From assembly GCA_002633005.1 (NCBI GenBank), contig NMRA01000007.1, positions 1,437,917-1,501,916 of the forward strand: a stretch of 64,000 bases of DNA, read 5' to 3'. Of the stretch, positions 25,301 through 39,100 are shown piece by piece. The position numbers and the translations under genes were made by a program. This DNA comes from Phoronis australis (taxonomy: Eukaryota; Phoronida; Phoronidae). Numbering within the stretch: position 1 is the first letter of the stretch; each line of letters opens with the position of its first letter. Below the pieces are notes generated by a model. It was not told the DNA's origin, did not search any database, and was given only the letters and a program-made list of their open reading frames with translations.

Positions 25301-28300
25301 CACATAAGACAACAAGGAGTTCCAAAACATGTTCTTTGATCTAGAGTATACTAGATATATCCGACAAGGCATCGATGGACTTGGCATATTGGCTGATCTT
25401 ACGTTGCCGACATTGTCATGTTTTGAGTTTTAGTTAGAAACAAAAACAAATTCCCAGTAACTGTAATGAAAGCACATAGATTGTAAGATTCTTACAGAAC
25501 ACGAGTAAATTAGTCCATCCGTGTAGAAGCAAATACATATAAAATCCCATTTATAGGTCATGTTGTTGTGCTTGAACTTGTAATTATGATTTATCTCAAG
25601 TTAGCGAATACTTGAACTTTATATTTTAGTTTTTATTTAAGCCATCGGGCGAAACTTGTCGTTCAGTCTCAACTGCAATTAACACACTGTTTCGTAGTCC
25701 CAGGTATAAAGAATTTTTGTAATTATTGAAACCACAATCACTCAATTTCTTCTTTACTGGAGGAATGGTTTTGGTTGGGTCCTAGGAGTAATAAAATGAA
25801 GGTGAATAAGGGATTGCCAATAACTCAATAAACTGAAAAAACCAATAAAAGTTGGTTAAAATTTACACTATTTTATTATTATGCAATTTATCTTTAGTGC
25901 AGAGCAATTTTTTTGTCAACATGAATGTGATTACCAAGTGAACTTGGCAATGTATTCTTGGGATCAAGCACTAGCCTACCAAGTTTTGCATTAACACACA
26001 CTGCACACTAAATTCAATGTAGCCTACAAAACTTGAAAGCTCAAACACTGAATAAGTCATTCTGTCGACTCATAATTGTTAGCTGCCTGTACATAAATAT
26101 ATATTCATGGGCAGTGTTATTACTATTTTATAATCTTGTACAACAATGGTCTTATTAGTTACATGAATGGAAACCACGAGTGGTCTTCCAAGCTAAAAAT
26201 ACAGACGATCATGTGTACGTCGCCTGATCAGAACCCAAAAACTGAGGCGAGGGAACCGTGCCAACAGCGGCCTAGGCTTGTACCCAGGTATTTAGGACAG
26301 AAAATAAGTTATAAATAACTTAAAATGTTCTCGGCAATAAATACCTCGTTATCTTTGTTCGTTCCGTCGTTGAAGACTCCCGAATGTTGTTGATGTTTTG
26401 AGTACTGAAGAAACATTTGTACAGAACCAGTAAACGTCCAGTGGGATAAATGTGTGACCTAAATAGTCATTTCCTTTCGTATGGAAATGACAGACAAAAC
26501 GTGATGTTTCATTGGCCAATACAACGGCATGACCTCTTGCACAGTCGTTGACCTTTTTACGGATAGCGTCTGAGACGCCACACACGAAACAAATTGTGGG
26601 ATACCGGTCATCCAAAGCAGCAACGCTTGATCACTCAACCGCAAAAACTTCTCCATGCGGTGATGGACAATGATTCCTATGAATGCGCAGTTAGGGAGGA
26701 TTGGCCATCACTTCCAAATTTGACCAATGACATTTCCTTTTCACGCGAGGAACACTATCGCCCCCTCTTTTGATGGTAGGGTACATCAAATTGCTACCAC
26801 GGAATGGGTAATTTAGTAGGGACCAATAACTGTCACAGCAATATTTCAAAATAAACAGAAACGTTGTTTTAAAAAGTTTAAAGCACATTTTTTAGTTGTA
26901 ACGATAAGAGAGACAATCTCATTTGAGAAATAATTACCCCTCGGGTAGAAAGTAACATGTCAAAAGTGAACAGGTAACAGTGTGAAAATATTGACTACTC
27001 TATTTGTACATCTCGATAACTTTTTATTTTTCAAGTAATTTAGCCTAATTTCAATTAACGAATACTAAGACAAAATTGAGAATGTACGGATTTTGGGGAC
27101 ATTTTTGTGCAACCAGATGCAAAGTTCATGATTCGTTTTGATTTTTATCTAAATACTAAATTCAGTATAATTTGAATTTTAACCGCTTCAGTCACCAAAC
27201 TCGGGTCCAGCAAATTAAGCTGCACATCACTCTATTTAATCCCTCCTTTTTATTTTTATGTAGTTCACTATTTATGTTTTACTCTTGTTTATTTTTTCAT
27301 TTTGTCCGCACCCATGAGCCTAAAAAATGGGATGTTCGAATTTTTGAGAATGTACACCTTTTAATAAGATTCAAGAGAGAGAGTTAGAGCTATGAATTCT
27401 GCAGTCGCCGAATTTTGGTTGTCTCTGCCTTTTTAATGGACTTTTGTCTCGTTTAATACTTTTTCCGGTCTTTTTCTTTCTCCGAGGCGGACCTTTTGTC
27501 CGCTTCGCAAAATGGCGGGCTTATTCGAGCCCCCACCGCGCGCGCTTGATTTTATTTGCTTTCCATGCCAAGTTTCCAGTTGTTTTTCATAGATTGCATT
27601 TATCTTTTATTGTTTATTTACCGTGCCTGTTTGTCGTCTCTAGTCCTATGCATATTCCCCGGCATCCTGTCGCTCGATTATTTTATCTATTGTTACCTAC
27701 AGGTACTTTATCAACTGCCTCCATGTGTCGTGGCGTCGGTATTTTAACCTAATAATTATCGAGGAAGGGCATACGCCTGTAACGTTTTCGACCAAAGGCA
27801 AGTGTCTTTTTTACTGATGTCGCATTATGTTATAATTTTCAGTTATATATACTAGATCATTATATTTCCAGCCAGTAGGCATGATCATTTTCCACAAGTC
27901 GTTTTTACAGTTTATGCCCGTCACTATATATAGACCCAAGGCTATACGATGAGTCAAGCTGCGACTACGTCCGGAAGTTGGCGCATGCACTGTGGATGGA
28001 ATTTCTAAATTATTATGTAAGTGGAACTATCCGCCACAATAATCCATCTGATATTAAAGCTACAAAATCACAACTAAATTGACCTGAGAGCAATTTCATA
28101 TGTGTAAATGATCCAAATCAAAAGCAGTTTTTTGTGACGGAGTGAGGTGGGTTTACAGCTCATTGGGACCAAATACTCGTTTTTGGGACTATTGTTGGCC
28201 GGTGGGATAGACTTTTTGAAGTTATTAGCTTTGACCAGAGCTATAAAACAACAAAATGCGTTGATTTTGTTATTTTATTACAAATCGCCAATTCGTACTG

Positions 28301-28493
28301 CTGTCTGTCAGGCATTCGCTCAAGTCGAGACAGCGGATGTCTTAGTAAACATTAATTGCTATTTCACCCCAGGGATTTGGCTTAGCGCTGGGTAGACAGT
28401 TCAGCTTTATGCTATGGCGGGTCAGTGTATTCGGTTCTGTGCGACTCTACACGTGACTCCCAACGGGAGGTCTAACTGTGGCAGTTTTCACTT

Positions 28494-28562
28494 CACTAGT
28501 CTGTCGATGCAGAGTAGAAAAAAATTCACTTCACCAGTCTGTCGATGCAGAGTAGAAAAAAA
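28494..28562. repeat. 35-bp tandem duplication
   Basis: Two units containing CAGTCTGTCGATGCAGAGTA followed by an A run, with one or two differences. Non-coding. Confidence 0.85.
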
Positions 28563-31500
28563 TAGAACCCTGGCCTGGGCATGGGTTCTATGCAGCTATA
28601 TGAAAAAACAGACATGCATATCGAAGCAAGCATGTGAACGCCGTCTGCTCACCAATGGTTCGATGTAGACCAGAGTGTTGCACACGTAATACCCAAATAA
28701 GTTCCTATATAGCGAAGCAGTGTATATTATCAATAAGCGACTGAAATATTTATTATTTTGGAACTATAGCGCCCTGCAGTTAGAACTGCGATTTCAGCTG
28801 TCGTGTGAATGGCTGCGGACACGAGCGACCGAAAGTGTTTACCCGAAATACGTCTATTGTAAAAAAAGATTGGCAATACAAAATTTCGTCAGACGCACGA
28901 AATTATAGTGATATTCGTAACAGAAAGACGACCAGAAAAAAGAACTCACCTTTTTATCTTCTGTTTACAAAAAACGGAACACTAGTTATGAGCTTTCTTC
29001 TTCGAAATTTAGAATTTTCTTTAAAAATACTTTTGACCCCCCACTGCCCTTAAATTGAACATGTTCTGTGACGTTTTCTTATTGTGATTACTCTTTTTTA
29101 CTCGAAACTTCGTAATCACTTTTATCGGTAGCCTTGGTACAAAACTGTAAACTAAAGTGTAGCTTTATTTTGACGACAGTCTTCATACAGCCAGCTAGGT
29201 GACGGGGTTTGGCAAGGACAACTGACGCCAGTGAACAGTTCCAAGGAGGATTTTACAAGACCAATGGTACACCTGAATACCAGAGAATGTAAAGCGGTAG
29301 TGGGGAGACATGTGCAGAAAGAACAACATCGGTAAAAATTATTGACTAACTGACTGATTTGCGTTAAAAAATTTCTGTGACATTTTTAACAATATAAAAA
29401 AGGTTTTACTCATTTTATTTAAAACTGAAACTTCCCAAAACGAACCCAGTTCAAAGCGGTTATTATAACGGTTCCTGTAAATTTTGATTTAGACGGCAAA
29501 GGATTCATTGACTGATGTCAGACGAGAAACGATTTTTGGTTGAGACTTGAGAGTTCGTTATTTTTCTCGATGAGACACGCTGTGACAAGTGAACTAATTT
29601 TAGAGTCAGGACTCGAGCAATAACGAACATTCAGATCTTTAGTAGCCCAGAAACCATAATTTGAGATCAATTTCACAATGGTCGGGTAAAGGTCTAAGCA
29701 AAGTTGTCTTTGTTAAAGGCAGCTTTAGCCGCCTCAACCAGACGTCAACATTTTTCAGAATAAATAGAATTAAATCATTGAGAATTTGAACGATTCCGAA
29801 CTTACATGTTTTAGAAAAGATGATAACGAAACACAAATACGTAACAAACAGTTGTAATCTAAGAGACGTATCCCGATTTCCGTGACAGCGTTCAAGTGAC
29901 GGAAAGACGGTGTATTAGAAACAATGATTAACTCCCATGAGTTTGAAAACAGCGAATTCCGGTTTCCAGGATTTGTCTATAACCCCATTTCAGTGTACCG
30001 GAAAATGATTTACAGAACGACATGGAAGTCAAAAAATGCACCAACACTTCAAGTGCTTTCTGCAGATGTCCAACATTGTGTTTCATTGTATTCGATCAGG
30101 CACACACCGTTCCAATTTTCAGTTGCTAGCACTGACAACAGAGGAGACAACAAAAAACCTTCCTAACCTATTCAAGTACTAAGTCTAACGCTGGGTGGAC
30201 AAATTTTAGCAAGCAGCTACAGACATACATGTACGCGACTATATATTTACAAACACTCCTTGATTTTTAGGCCACTTACCGTAACGAAGTTGGTCTCAAA
30301 ATTCAGGATGCAATTTTAAGGGTTCGAAAGAATTGGCAGTTTGTTAGTACTGGAGACCAGGCTGTGCAAGTTGCAAGTCTTCTCACGTATCATTTGACGT
30401 TGATGCGCCGAGTTCAGTCGTTGCAAACCCATAAACCACATAACACCTGAGTAAGGAACAAGTTTAGGCAATTTGATAGCCGTAAGTAGCAAATGAACAG
30501 TTCAGTTCTTGCGGGGGCAGAACATTTGTTATAGCATGGCCCACAGAATCTAATTCCCTTTCAATGACAGCAGGCTGATGAGCACTTCGGATCTATTGCA
30601 TACTAAAAGCATTATGACTTTTTAAAATTGTTTATTGAATGAAATACAGCAAAATCAAACCCCCATTATCAACCCCCACAGACGCATTCCTTACCACCAA
30701 ACAACTTGCGAGAAATATTCCCTTACAGCACGGTGTACTAGGTGTATTTGCCGGCTAATTCAACATTCCAACCTTGCCGCCTTATGGACCTATGCTTCAG
30801 TAATGTCCTGATTTTCTACAGCAGAACTCGTTACAAGGTAAGCTACCATGTTTAAAGGGCTAGATTTTTCGGAAGTACATACCTTCATCATTATAGCATA
30901 CAATGGCATATTTCACAAATCCTTTGACTTCATTATAATGAGTTTCGACTATAGTATACACGCAAGTATATCCCCATACTCACGAAACACTCGCCTTCTC
31001 ATGTGATTTCATGTTGTCTCCTGCGATCTCGCAAAAAAATAGGCTCTATGGAAAGTACGTCTTATTTTTTGCACTAACTCCTGTATATAACTCCCAACAA
31101 CGTTTCCAATCATACTACACTTGGCTGATACTGGTAAAATAAAACCCAAACTGAACGTTTAACAGAAGAGTCCAAAACAAAACACCCCAAAGGATATTTG
31201 GAAACAGTTCAGCTAGACCTCCAACTACATGACAAAAATACAGTCACTGACAAAACAGGCAACAGGTACAGCAACAAGTCAGCGCTAAATAACATATGGC
31301 AAGCTTTCAACAGTCACATGTCTTATACAGACATTTTAAGATGCATTTTATAACTGAATTCGTATTTAATCCAGTTGAATATGACAACCCAATATTCTCA
31401 GATTCCATATATGGTACATCAACTTCGAACAGCTTAAACCTCAGGTGAACCTGGAATGAACACAGGACCACAAGCCTATAGACTTTGCAAAGAAATAACT

Positions 31501-33000
31501 TAAGTAATTATCCATTATAAACAAGTGAAGTATTATAAAAAAAAACATGGAAATTGACCCGCATGTTGAGTAACAGCAGAAAACTATAAAAAAAACACAA
31601 ACAATAATTCTAAAAGCTATTAACAACACCTGATCACAGCCCACACGAGTTCAACTGCAAACACCAGAACTAGACTTTCTTACACAATTCAATCAAAATG
31701 ACAGAAACTTAGTCTCACATTCAGACTGTTAGTATTACAGCCTGCTTCGATCTGTGTTATGTAGGTATTTCAACAATTCAAACTGTCTCTCATTACTTTC
31801 ATTTTGGGAATTTTTTCTCAGACAATTATTTATTCAATTGCATGCTGTTCTCATTTCGATAACCTTAATGAGCCATGGAGGTAGTACAGATGCACTGTAA
31901 ACCAAAATAAAGCGTTGCGCTCGAGTGACATTGTGAGCAGTGGGCATAGTGATCACAACCTGCGTTTATCACCTGGATTATGATTTAAGTTGCATTATTC
32001 AAGGTAGGGACAGCATATTTTTTATGCTTTTAGTTGATTTAAATTCACCAGTTAACCTCATCTTTGACTGACTTGTCAAGAACCAGATAACAGATGTGTT
32101 CACCAGACTAATGTTAATAGAGTTATGAAGCGGGACAAGGTAAAAACTCTTACATAATAATTATCATCTACCTCAGTTGAAAGGTAAAAAATATCATAGT
32201 TAAAAAAGAAGCAACTTATCATAACAAACTTGTCTCAACAACATTACCCAAATATTTTACAGCTTTGACATTGGAAATAGCACAGCTTATAAGAAAACAG
32301 ACCTACACTCTATCATAGTGCTAAAAAATGTTGTTGAACATGGCTTCTCATTGGTTAAAGTAATGAAACCACATCATAACATTCAGTCATTCCCATTACC
32401 GTAGTTGAAATTTGGGAAACCCCTTTCCGTTTACTGTTTCCAAGTACGGCGCCACCTTTGACTTTAATAGCTGTATTTTATTAAAGTGGGCAGTGATCAA
32501 AGTAATTTAAAGAAAACCAGGTGGCTTAAGCCCAAACAGGTACAAGGCATAAAGGTGTGTGCAAGTGGTGATGATGCTTCCGACTTAAGTATGCGCATTG
32601 ATGCCCACACACGGAATTCCGTGTGTTGTTCATCATAACAGGGCCACTTTTCAGTATAGGTGGCGCTGTGTCAGAGGGTACATACAGAACCCTCACTCCG
32701 GGTAAGTGCATCAAGTATAGTGTATCCTCGTAATAGTGTAATAAAACGAGCCTCGTTATAATGAAAAGTGGACCTTACTACACGGCAAAACTAACATGAG
32801 CTGGATACAACCGCATCTAGATTATATCTGAGTTAGGTGAAACCTTACCAGGGCCTAGCACATAAACTACAAGAACTGTACCACAGAGCTGTGTCCCAGT
32901 TAGCTGTGCGACTTATACAAGTTTTACTCTATAAGATTCCTAATTGAGGCGCTAAGCCTAAAGCATCCCTTCTCTGGTTAGTGCGGAAGATTCATAGCAG

Positions 33001-33133
33001 TTACTCTGTTGACAAGTCACTTGGAAGGAACTGCTTCAACATGTTGGAGAGGGTGACCAACGATTCTTGCAGTCCTTGAGGTTGGTTAATGGTCAGCCAC
33101 ATTGTGCGGTACTGGTCAATCAGACCTAGGAGT
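33001..33133 (-). CDS. Ankyrin-GH20 exon 21 (stop codon)
   Basis: Encodes LLGLIDQYRTMWLTINQPQG and MLKQFLPSDLSTE before TAA at 33001-33003. Acceptor CATTGCAG, 133 bp. A minus-strand AATAAA at about 32477-32482 is a candidate polyadenylation signal. Confidence 0.9.
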
Positions 33134-36100
33134 CTGCAATGGAGAAACAAGACAAACATGAAACTATCCGAATGGGTACGGCTAAAATCCCACCAACTCA
33201 AGTCACAATATGGCAGACACGTGAAAGTTTATTTTAGTAAAATTCTCATGGAAGAAAAATAGTACCAAATAAATGATAATCTTCTTTATCAAGTGCTATA
33301 CCACCAGACAATTTTTTGAGTCAGAGTTTATGGGCAATCATAACACCCTTAGAAACCCTTGAAAAATGAACAAGATTATTATTTTTTGGCAATTAATTTT
33401 ACTTTAATTGCAGAGTTTTTGCCGAATTATTACCAGATAGATGTAGATATGAACTTCACTTGCAAATCTAACTGCCAGATGACAACTATTCAATAACTAG
33501 TTTAACTGTACAAATGTATCTTGTGTTAGGGACAGTGGGAAATTAATCATTTTTCTCAAGGCAGGATAAAAAGGCAATGCTGGTTGTCCCAAATTCAAGA
33601 ATTACGACAAAGACAAATTTTGTGGTGGCAGCTACTTTCAACGATTTTCTCTCAGACTTTCTTCATACAAAATGCAGTGTCCAATATTTGAGAAATATGA
33701 CAAACACCAAAATTACCCATGTTCCTATTTTCAAAATCAAGAAAAATTAATTTTTGGCTTGAATTTCTGTGTCCCAAATTTTAAAGGGAGTCGAAACTGG
33801 AGATTTTTTAACATAAATAATGTAAGGTCAAAATAATAAATACTACTAACCTATTGGCAAGATCTGTCTTGATTGTGGCAGGAAGATTGTTGACGCCCAG
33901 GTTAACAACAGGGTGTGCAGCTGCCATGGTACCGGGGTTTTTACCTGTGTTCATCAATGCACGACCAACCCTGGCGAAACAAATAACAAACGATGAGGAA
34001 ATCGCCAAAAATTAAAAATTGTGTTCTCTACTACTGACAAAATATCACGTGCTTCAGTAAAATTGCTGATGACACCCAAAAGGTTCGTGCCGAATAAGAA
34101 ATCCTCTTACATGAAGATTGGAAACACATTGCACGAGTTAATCAACCCAACTTTAGAAATGTCAGGGACTCACACACCTCTGTGCTAAGTGAAAATAGTA
34201 GTTGATGTGGTTGAAAGAAAACACCTAGACAACACTAATTTCTTTGTCTGTGGAAAAAAAAATAAGTTACGAGTTAATTTCAACATTGCTACATGCAAAA
34301 ATGTACTTGCTTTAAAGGTGTAATAAACCAGCTTCGTTCTTCAAAAAACACATCTTGCTACTAACAATTTTTCCTTACTCAGATCGGAAATGATTTCTTG
34401 GCTGTAGGAGATCTGACAGTCTAACATATGTATCAGGCTATTAGCTAATTACAGTTGCTAGTCACAGCAGTAAGTTTCAGGCATTTACTTATAACCAATT
34501 TTAATGCCATGACATTGACCTGAAAGAGCAAAAACACCTCTGACGAAAGATATCATTTAAAACAAGAGCAACGCAGAGCGTTGAAATGCGCCCACAATTG
34601 CACCGCATACGGTATCCTTCTAGGGTTGTTTATTGGTACCATAAAGTGGCCAGTAGAGGGCATATATGTAGTATGTTGTACTTTGCAAAATGGAAAGGCA
34701 TGGTCCTTGTCTCCTCAATAGGCTAGGGGCAAAATGTGAGTAATCTTCATAATACAAGCACATCCTATACACCAGTTGCTTAAAGCACCACAGAAACATA
34801 GAATTAAAAACAAATTTACCAACATACGAGATTAGCACAGCATTAGAATGCCAGAAACAAATTTCTACTTGGAACTTTTCCTTCACAGTCACGAAGTAAC
34901 ACAAAGTATACACCTGAAGACCTATGAAAATACAGAGGTCAATGTAAAATACTAAAATTGCCACTAGAGGCAAATACTAAAATTGCCACTAGAGGCATAC
35001 CGGTAATCAGAATCATCCTAAAGTCGTCATCGTCCGTTGTCAACATCACATAAATACACTTGCTAAATTTAGTAAAGATCCTGCAAACGGTTTGGGAGAT
35101 ACAGCCATGGGCGCAAAAAAACAAAACTGCCACTAGGAGGCGCCACAGTAGTCCAAATCGTCTGAAAATCATTGTCAGCTGTCTTCCTTATAGTAAGCAC
35201 ATACACGCCAATTTTCACAATCATCCTTTGAGCGGTTTGGTTGATAGAGGGGTGGACGCAAAAATACAGACTCGAAAACAGTAAAAATGGCCACTAGGTG
35301 GCGCAAACTACGTCGAATCCATCTGAAAACAGTAGGATAGCGTCATCTCACTAATAGGTGCCTACATACCAAATTTCATGAAAATCCGTTCAGGACTTTT
35401 GAAGATACAAAGGTAAGCGTAAAAAACTAAAATTGCCACTAGGGGGCACACCGGTAGTCGGATCCGTCCGAAAGTTCGCACATGCCGTCCCATTCATGAA
35501 TGGAACATATGTGCCCAATTTCATGAACGTATGTTAAAGGGTTTTGGAGATAGAGCAGCGGACGCCGGACGGACGCCGCCCGGACGGACGGACGGACGGA
35601 CGGACAGAGATGACGGCATAATGCGTCCACATATAAATATGTGGGCGCATAACCAGAACATGGCTTGCAGCAGCTTTGAGAAGAAGCGAGATTCATTAAA
35701 CCTGTAACAGACAAAAACCACTGCAAAAGAAACCACTGAGTGAGAACTTACCAACAACAATAGGTCACATGTCAGTTGTAGCTCGCTCAACATCTGCATA
35801 CCAGGTAAACACAGTAGACTAGACTTACCCACAGGCACACAACAATAGATCACATGTCAGTTGTAACTCCCTCAACAAAACAAAGTAGATTAGACTACAG
35901 GCTAACAACAACCAGTCATATGTCAGTTGTAGCTTGCTCAACATATGGATGCCATGTAAATATTGTCAACTACACCTACCTACAGGCACACAACATCAGG
36001 TCACATGTCAGTTTTAGCTCGCTTAACATATGCATGCTGTGTAAACACTGTAGACTAGACTTACCTACAGGCACACAACATCAGGTCACATGTCAGTTTT

Positions 36101-39100
36101 AGCTCGCTTAACATATGCATGCCGTGTAAACACTGTAGACTAGACTTGGACAGTTCACTCTGACACTTCTTGATGTGCCGCCTTGCTTTCTGAAACAGTC
36201 AGTAGTTGATTATTTCACAACAGCGAAATTATCTCTGAAAACTCTTTCGTAACCTTGAGCAGCAGTGCTTGAATTTCTGTGTTTCAAGCTTTAGCCCAAT
36301 TTGAAGTTGCAAGTATTCTTTGTTTTGTAATCCAAGAAGAAAAGCACATATTCACACAACGGTAACATAGATCTAGATCGGGTATCAATTAAAACTAAGT
36401 TGTTTGCTTCCTCTCTTGTCATCGACATAATACATGTACTCAAAATATCTAACAAAAGATTTTTCAATAGTAAATACAACACGTTTGTTACCAGAAAAAT
36501 GAGCACACTACCGCAATGAAAAGGAGGAAAACGAAACAAATAGCGACCTATCCATCTCAGAGCAGTAAGGGTTAGGAGAGGGGAACAGCAATGTTTTAAG
36601 GGGGCCTATGTAGCTAGTTAGCTAGAGCCGACACACAACTGCAATAAATTGAAGACTACCACTGGCATGGAACGCCATTTATGTGCTCATCTGAAGTATG
36701 GGAGATACACAGTTCCCATTGTTGTGAGCATGATTGGATTTATGAGTACGAAATGCACTGCTAATAAAGAAGGCTAAAAAATGATTACACATGAATGTAC
36801 GTTAAAACATGCCAGAAGGATTTTGTGGGTACTTTAAAGCGTTTATACACCCGCCTTCCATCACAAAAAGCAACTTTTAAATAAATGTACACCACTTACC
36901 ATCATGAAATGGGTCATAAATTTTTCCTCAGTCAAATCAAAAAATATTTCAAGCCATCAAAAGAACTGGCAGTTCATTAAATTGCTTGAGACCAGGCTCT
37001 ACATGTTGGCTTGCGATGGTGTGCATTTAGTGCACCAAGTGAGATCTCAACAAATAACGAAGTGTCTCCTTTTGCGAACTCAGAAATTCCTTCTCATCTG
37101 TGAAAAGAACCTGTTTAGACTACTTTGACAGTGGCAAGCGATCTAAATCAAAAGTACGTTACTAGGATGGAATGCGGGTTTCTAGCCGATGTAATGCCGT
37201 ACCTGGAACACGTCCGGCGTCAGGTATTCCAGAGATGCCGAGTCAGGGTGTGTCAACAACTGATACAACACAGAGCCATGGTCGTCAGGGAGACTTTTAG
37301 AGTCATTGGCTGCAATGAGACGACTACAACTGAAGCCAAAGGCACAGAAAAAAATGAAAAATTCCTGCTAGCATTAGTTTATTTTTTCCAGCTCTGTTGC
37401 CGAGTGTTTTGAGCAATAACACACAAGAATAACAGAATGTTTTTGCAAATGAATACAAACACAAAATCTACCGCAGCTTTTTGCTGTTATTTCATTGATC
37501 AGTTTTCATTGTTTGTCACTAGGAATTTTGCAAAATTAGACCAAGAGTATCCCTGGTAACACTATCAAGAAACAGAACCATGCATATACCCTTGGGTTGT
37601 TTCACGAAAGTTATATCCGCTTGCTAACGGCGACATCTAGCCATCACATGTGATATCACATAATACTTACTGAACAATACTGCTGGCAGCATGTGAATAT
37701 TCAACAGATTAAGACTTAAGACATCTTTCATGTAACTGCCCCAATCTGTTAAACATGCAATTAGGATTCCAGTCTCTTAAAAAGCGTGTTACCTAGCAAC
37801 ACTAAAATTTGGTGATATTGAAACTTGAGTTGGTGACAAGTCGGGAAAAAACAGTGAGCAGTAAACTGTAAAAACAGTAAAGTCTTCCTAACACTTATAA
37901 ACAAGATCAACTTAAAATTCTGTTGATACCTTTCTGCTTAGCAAACTTTAAAACATAGGTCTCCGCTCTTCCAAGCTCAATTAAAACTTGTCCAGTGACG
38001 GATCCAAAATCATTCAGCACATGTTTGTTGATAAGTTCTGGGAGATTCCCCTGGACATGATCCTAAAAACAAGATGGTGAACAATGTAGCTAATAAGCTC
38101 AGCACAATGAGACGCTAAGGTAAAGAAAAAGCCGAGTGTTTACTATTCATATTTTTAACAGAATTGACCTCTGCCCTTATAAGAAAACAGGGTCTTGCTG
38201 AAGCTATTTTAGCTCCATCAAATCCATGACTAAACTGAAGATGTCCTTCCAGGTTCAGAACTCAGTTAGAAACCAGTAACATAAGGAAGAGAAGTCTAGA
38301 TCAGTATGAAACAGATAAATATTATTTGGCAGAACTGTAACCTCAGTTTTGCAAGATTGCCATCTGAAAAGCATCTTCATTCAAATCTCTTCTATATGTC
38401 ATTTTTGTATCCTATTTTCATCTGAAACCTAATTCATCTTGTTGATCGTGTCTTTTTCCAGATAATAATTTTGAGACATGCAGTTCTGAATCACTGGTTC
38501 GTAGCTAGGAAGTGCACACTAGAAAGTAAATAGTTAGTCACCAAGAAATATCCACACTATAGTAAAATCTCACTAATTTCGGACAACGATATTTGCCAAA
38601 CGAGACAATTTTTCAATTTCAAAGGACTCTAACATTGTTGTGAATACCCACAGTTTCTCAAAACATTTCACTAAAATAACGTTAGCTATGACATAGAACT
38701 TTAAAATGATAAAGCATTTAATTGGTGCTATGTATCTTGCTCGTGATACTATGTCCTCAATTGGTCAAATTTTACAATACTACGCATCAGTGACTTTCAA
38801 GCAGTTATTAATCTAGTCAGAAGTTTTTCAAATTCATTTGCACGGACCGCCATTTTCTCACCACTGGGGCTCGCTTTTGATGGAGAAACGCAATAACTAA
38901 TAGTCGCTACTTACGTAAGTAGTTGCAGAGTTCCAGGCAAGCCCAGCACAAGAAATGTAACCAGGCCAGCTGAAAGTCTTGTGAGTCATGTGACCTTTAC
39001 CCGACCAGTCACAGACAACCATTCCTTGACCATCATACTTGAGAGTACATTGCACAGCCTTATGAATATTAGTTACAGCTGCCTCAGGACACCCCGCTAA

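Larger units (their letters stand above)
16187..33000. other. 16.8-kb stretch with no supported gene
   Basis: I found no exon with recognisable homology on either strand. It contains the MITE family copies at 16520-16640, 17086-17235 and 24088-24250, a 523-bp TIR element at 18581-19103, a hairpin element near 21158-21490, short tandem repeats at 22316-22371 and 28494-28562, a TTA microsatellite near 23751-23767, and a possible retroelement-type motif near 27750-27800. The 5' flanks of the PTB-SH2 gene and the 3' flank of the ankyrin-GH20 gene are inside it. Confidence 0.6.

Noticed and set aside
27172-27752. Plus-strand open frames of 63-102 codons with Phe/Leu-rich sequence.
   Set aside because: They follow a T-rich region; hydrophobic composition is what T-rich DNA yields and no splice or homology support was seen.
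28809-28858. ATG with good context followed by a short Ala/Asp-rich reading frame and a GTAAAA donor-like site on the plus strand, resembling a first exon.
   Set aside because: Only 17 codons, no recognisable sequence and no downstream exon that could be joined to it.
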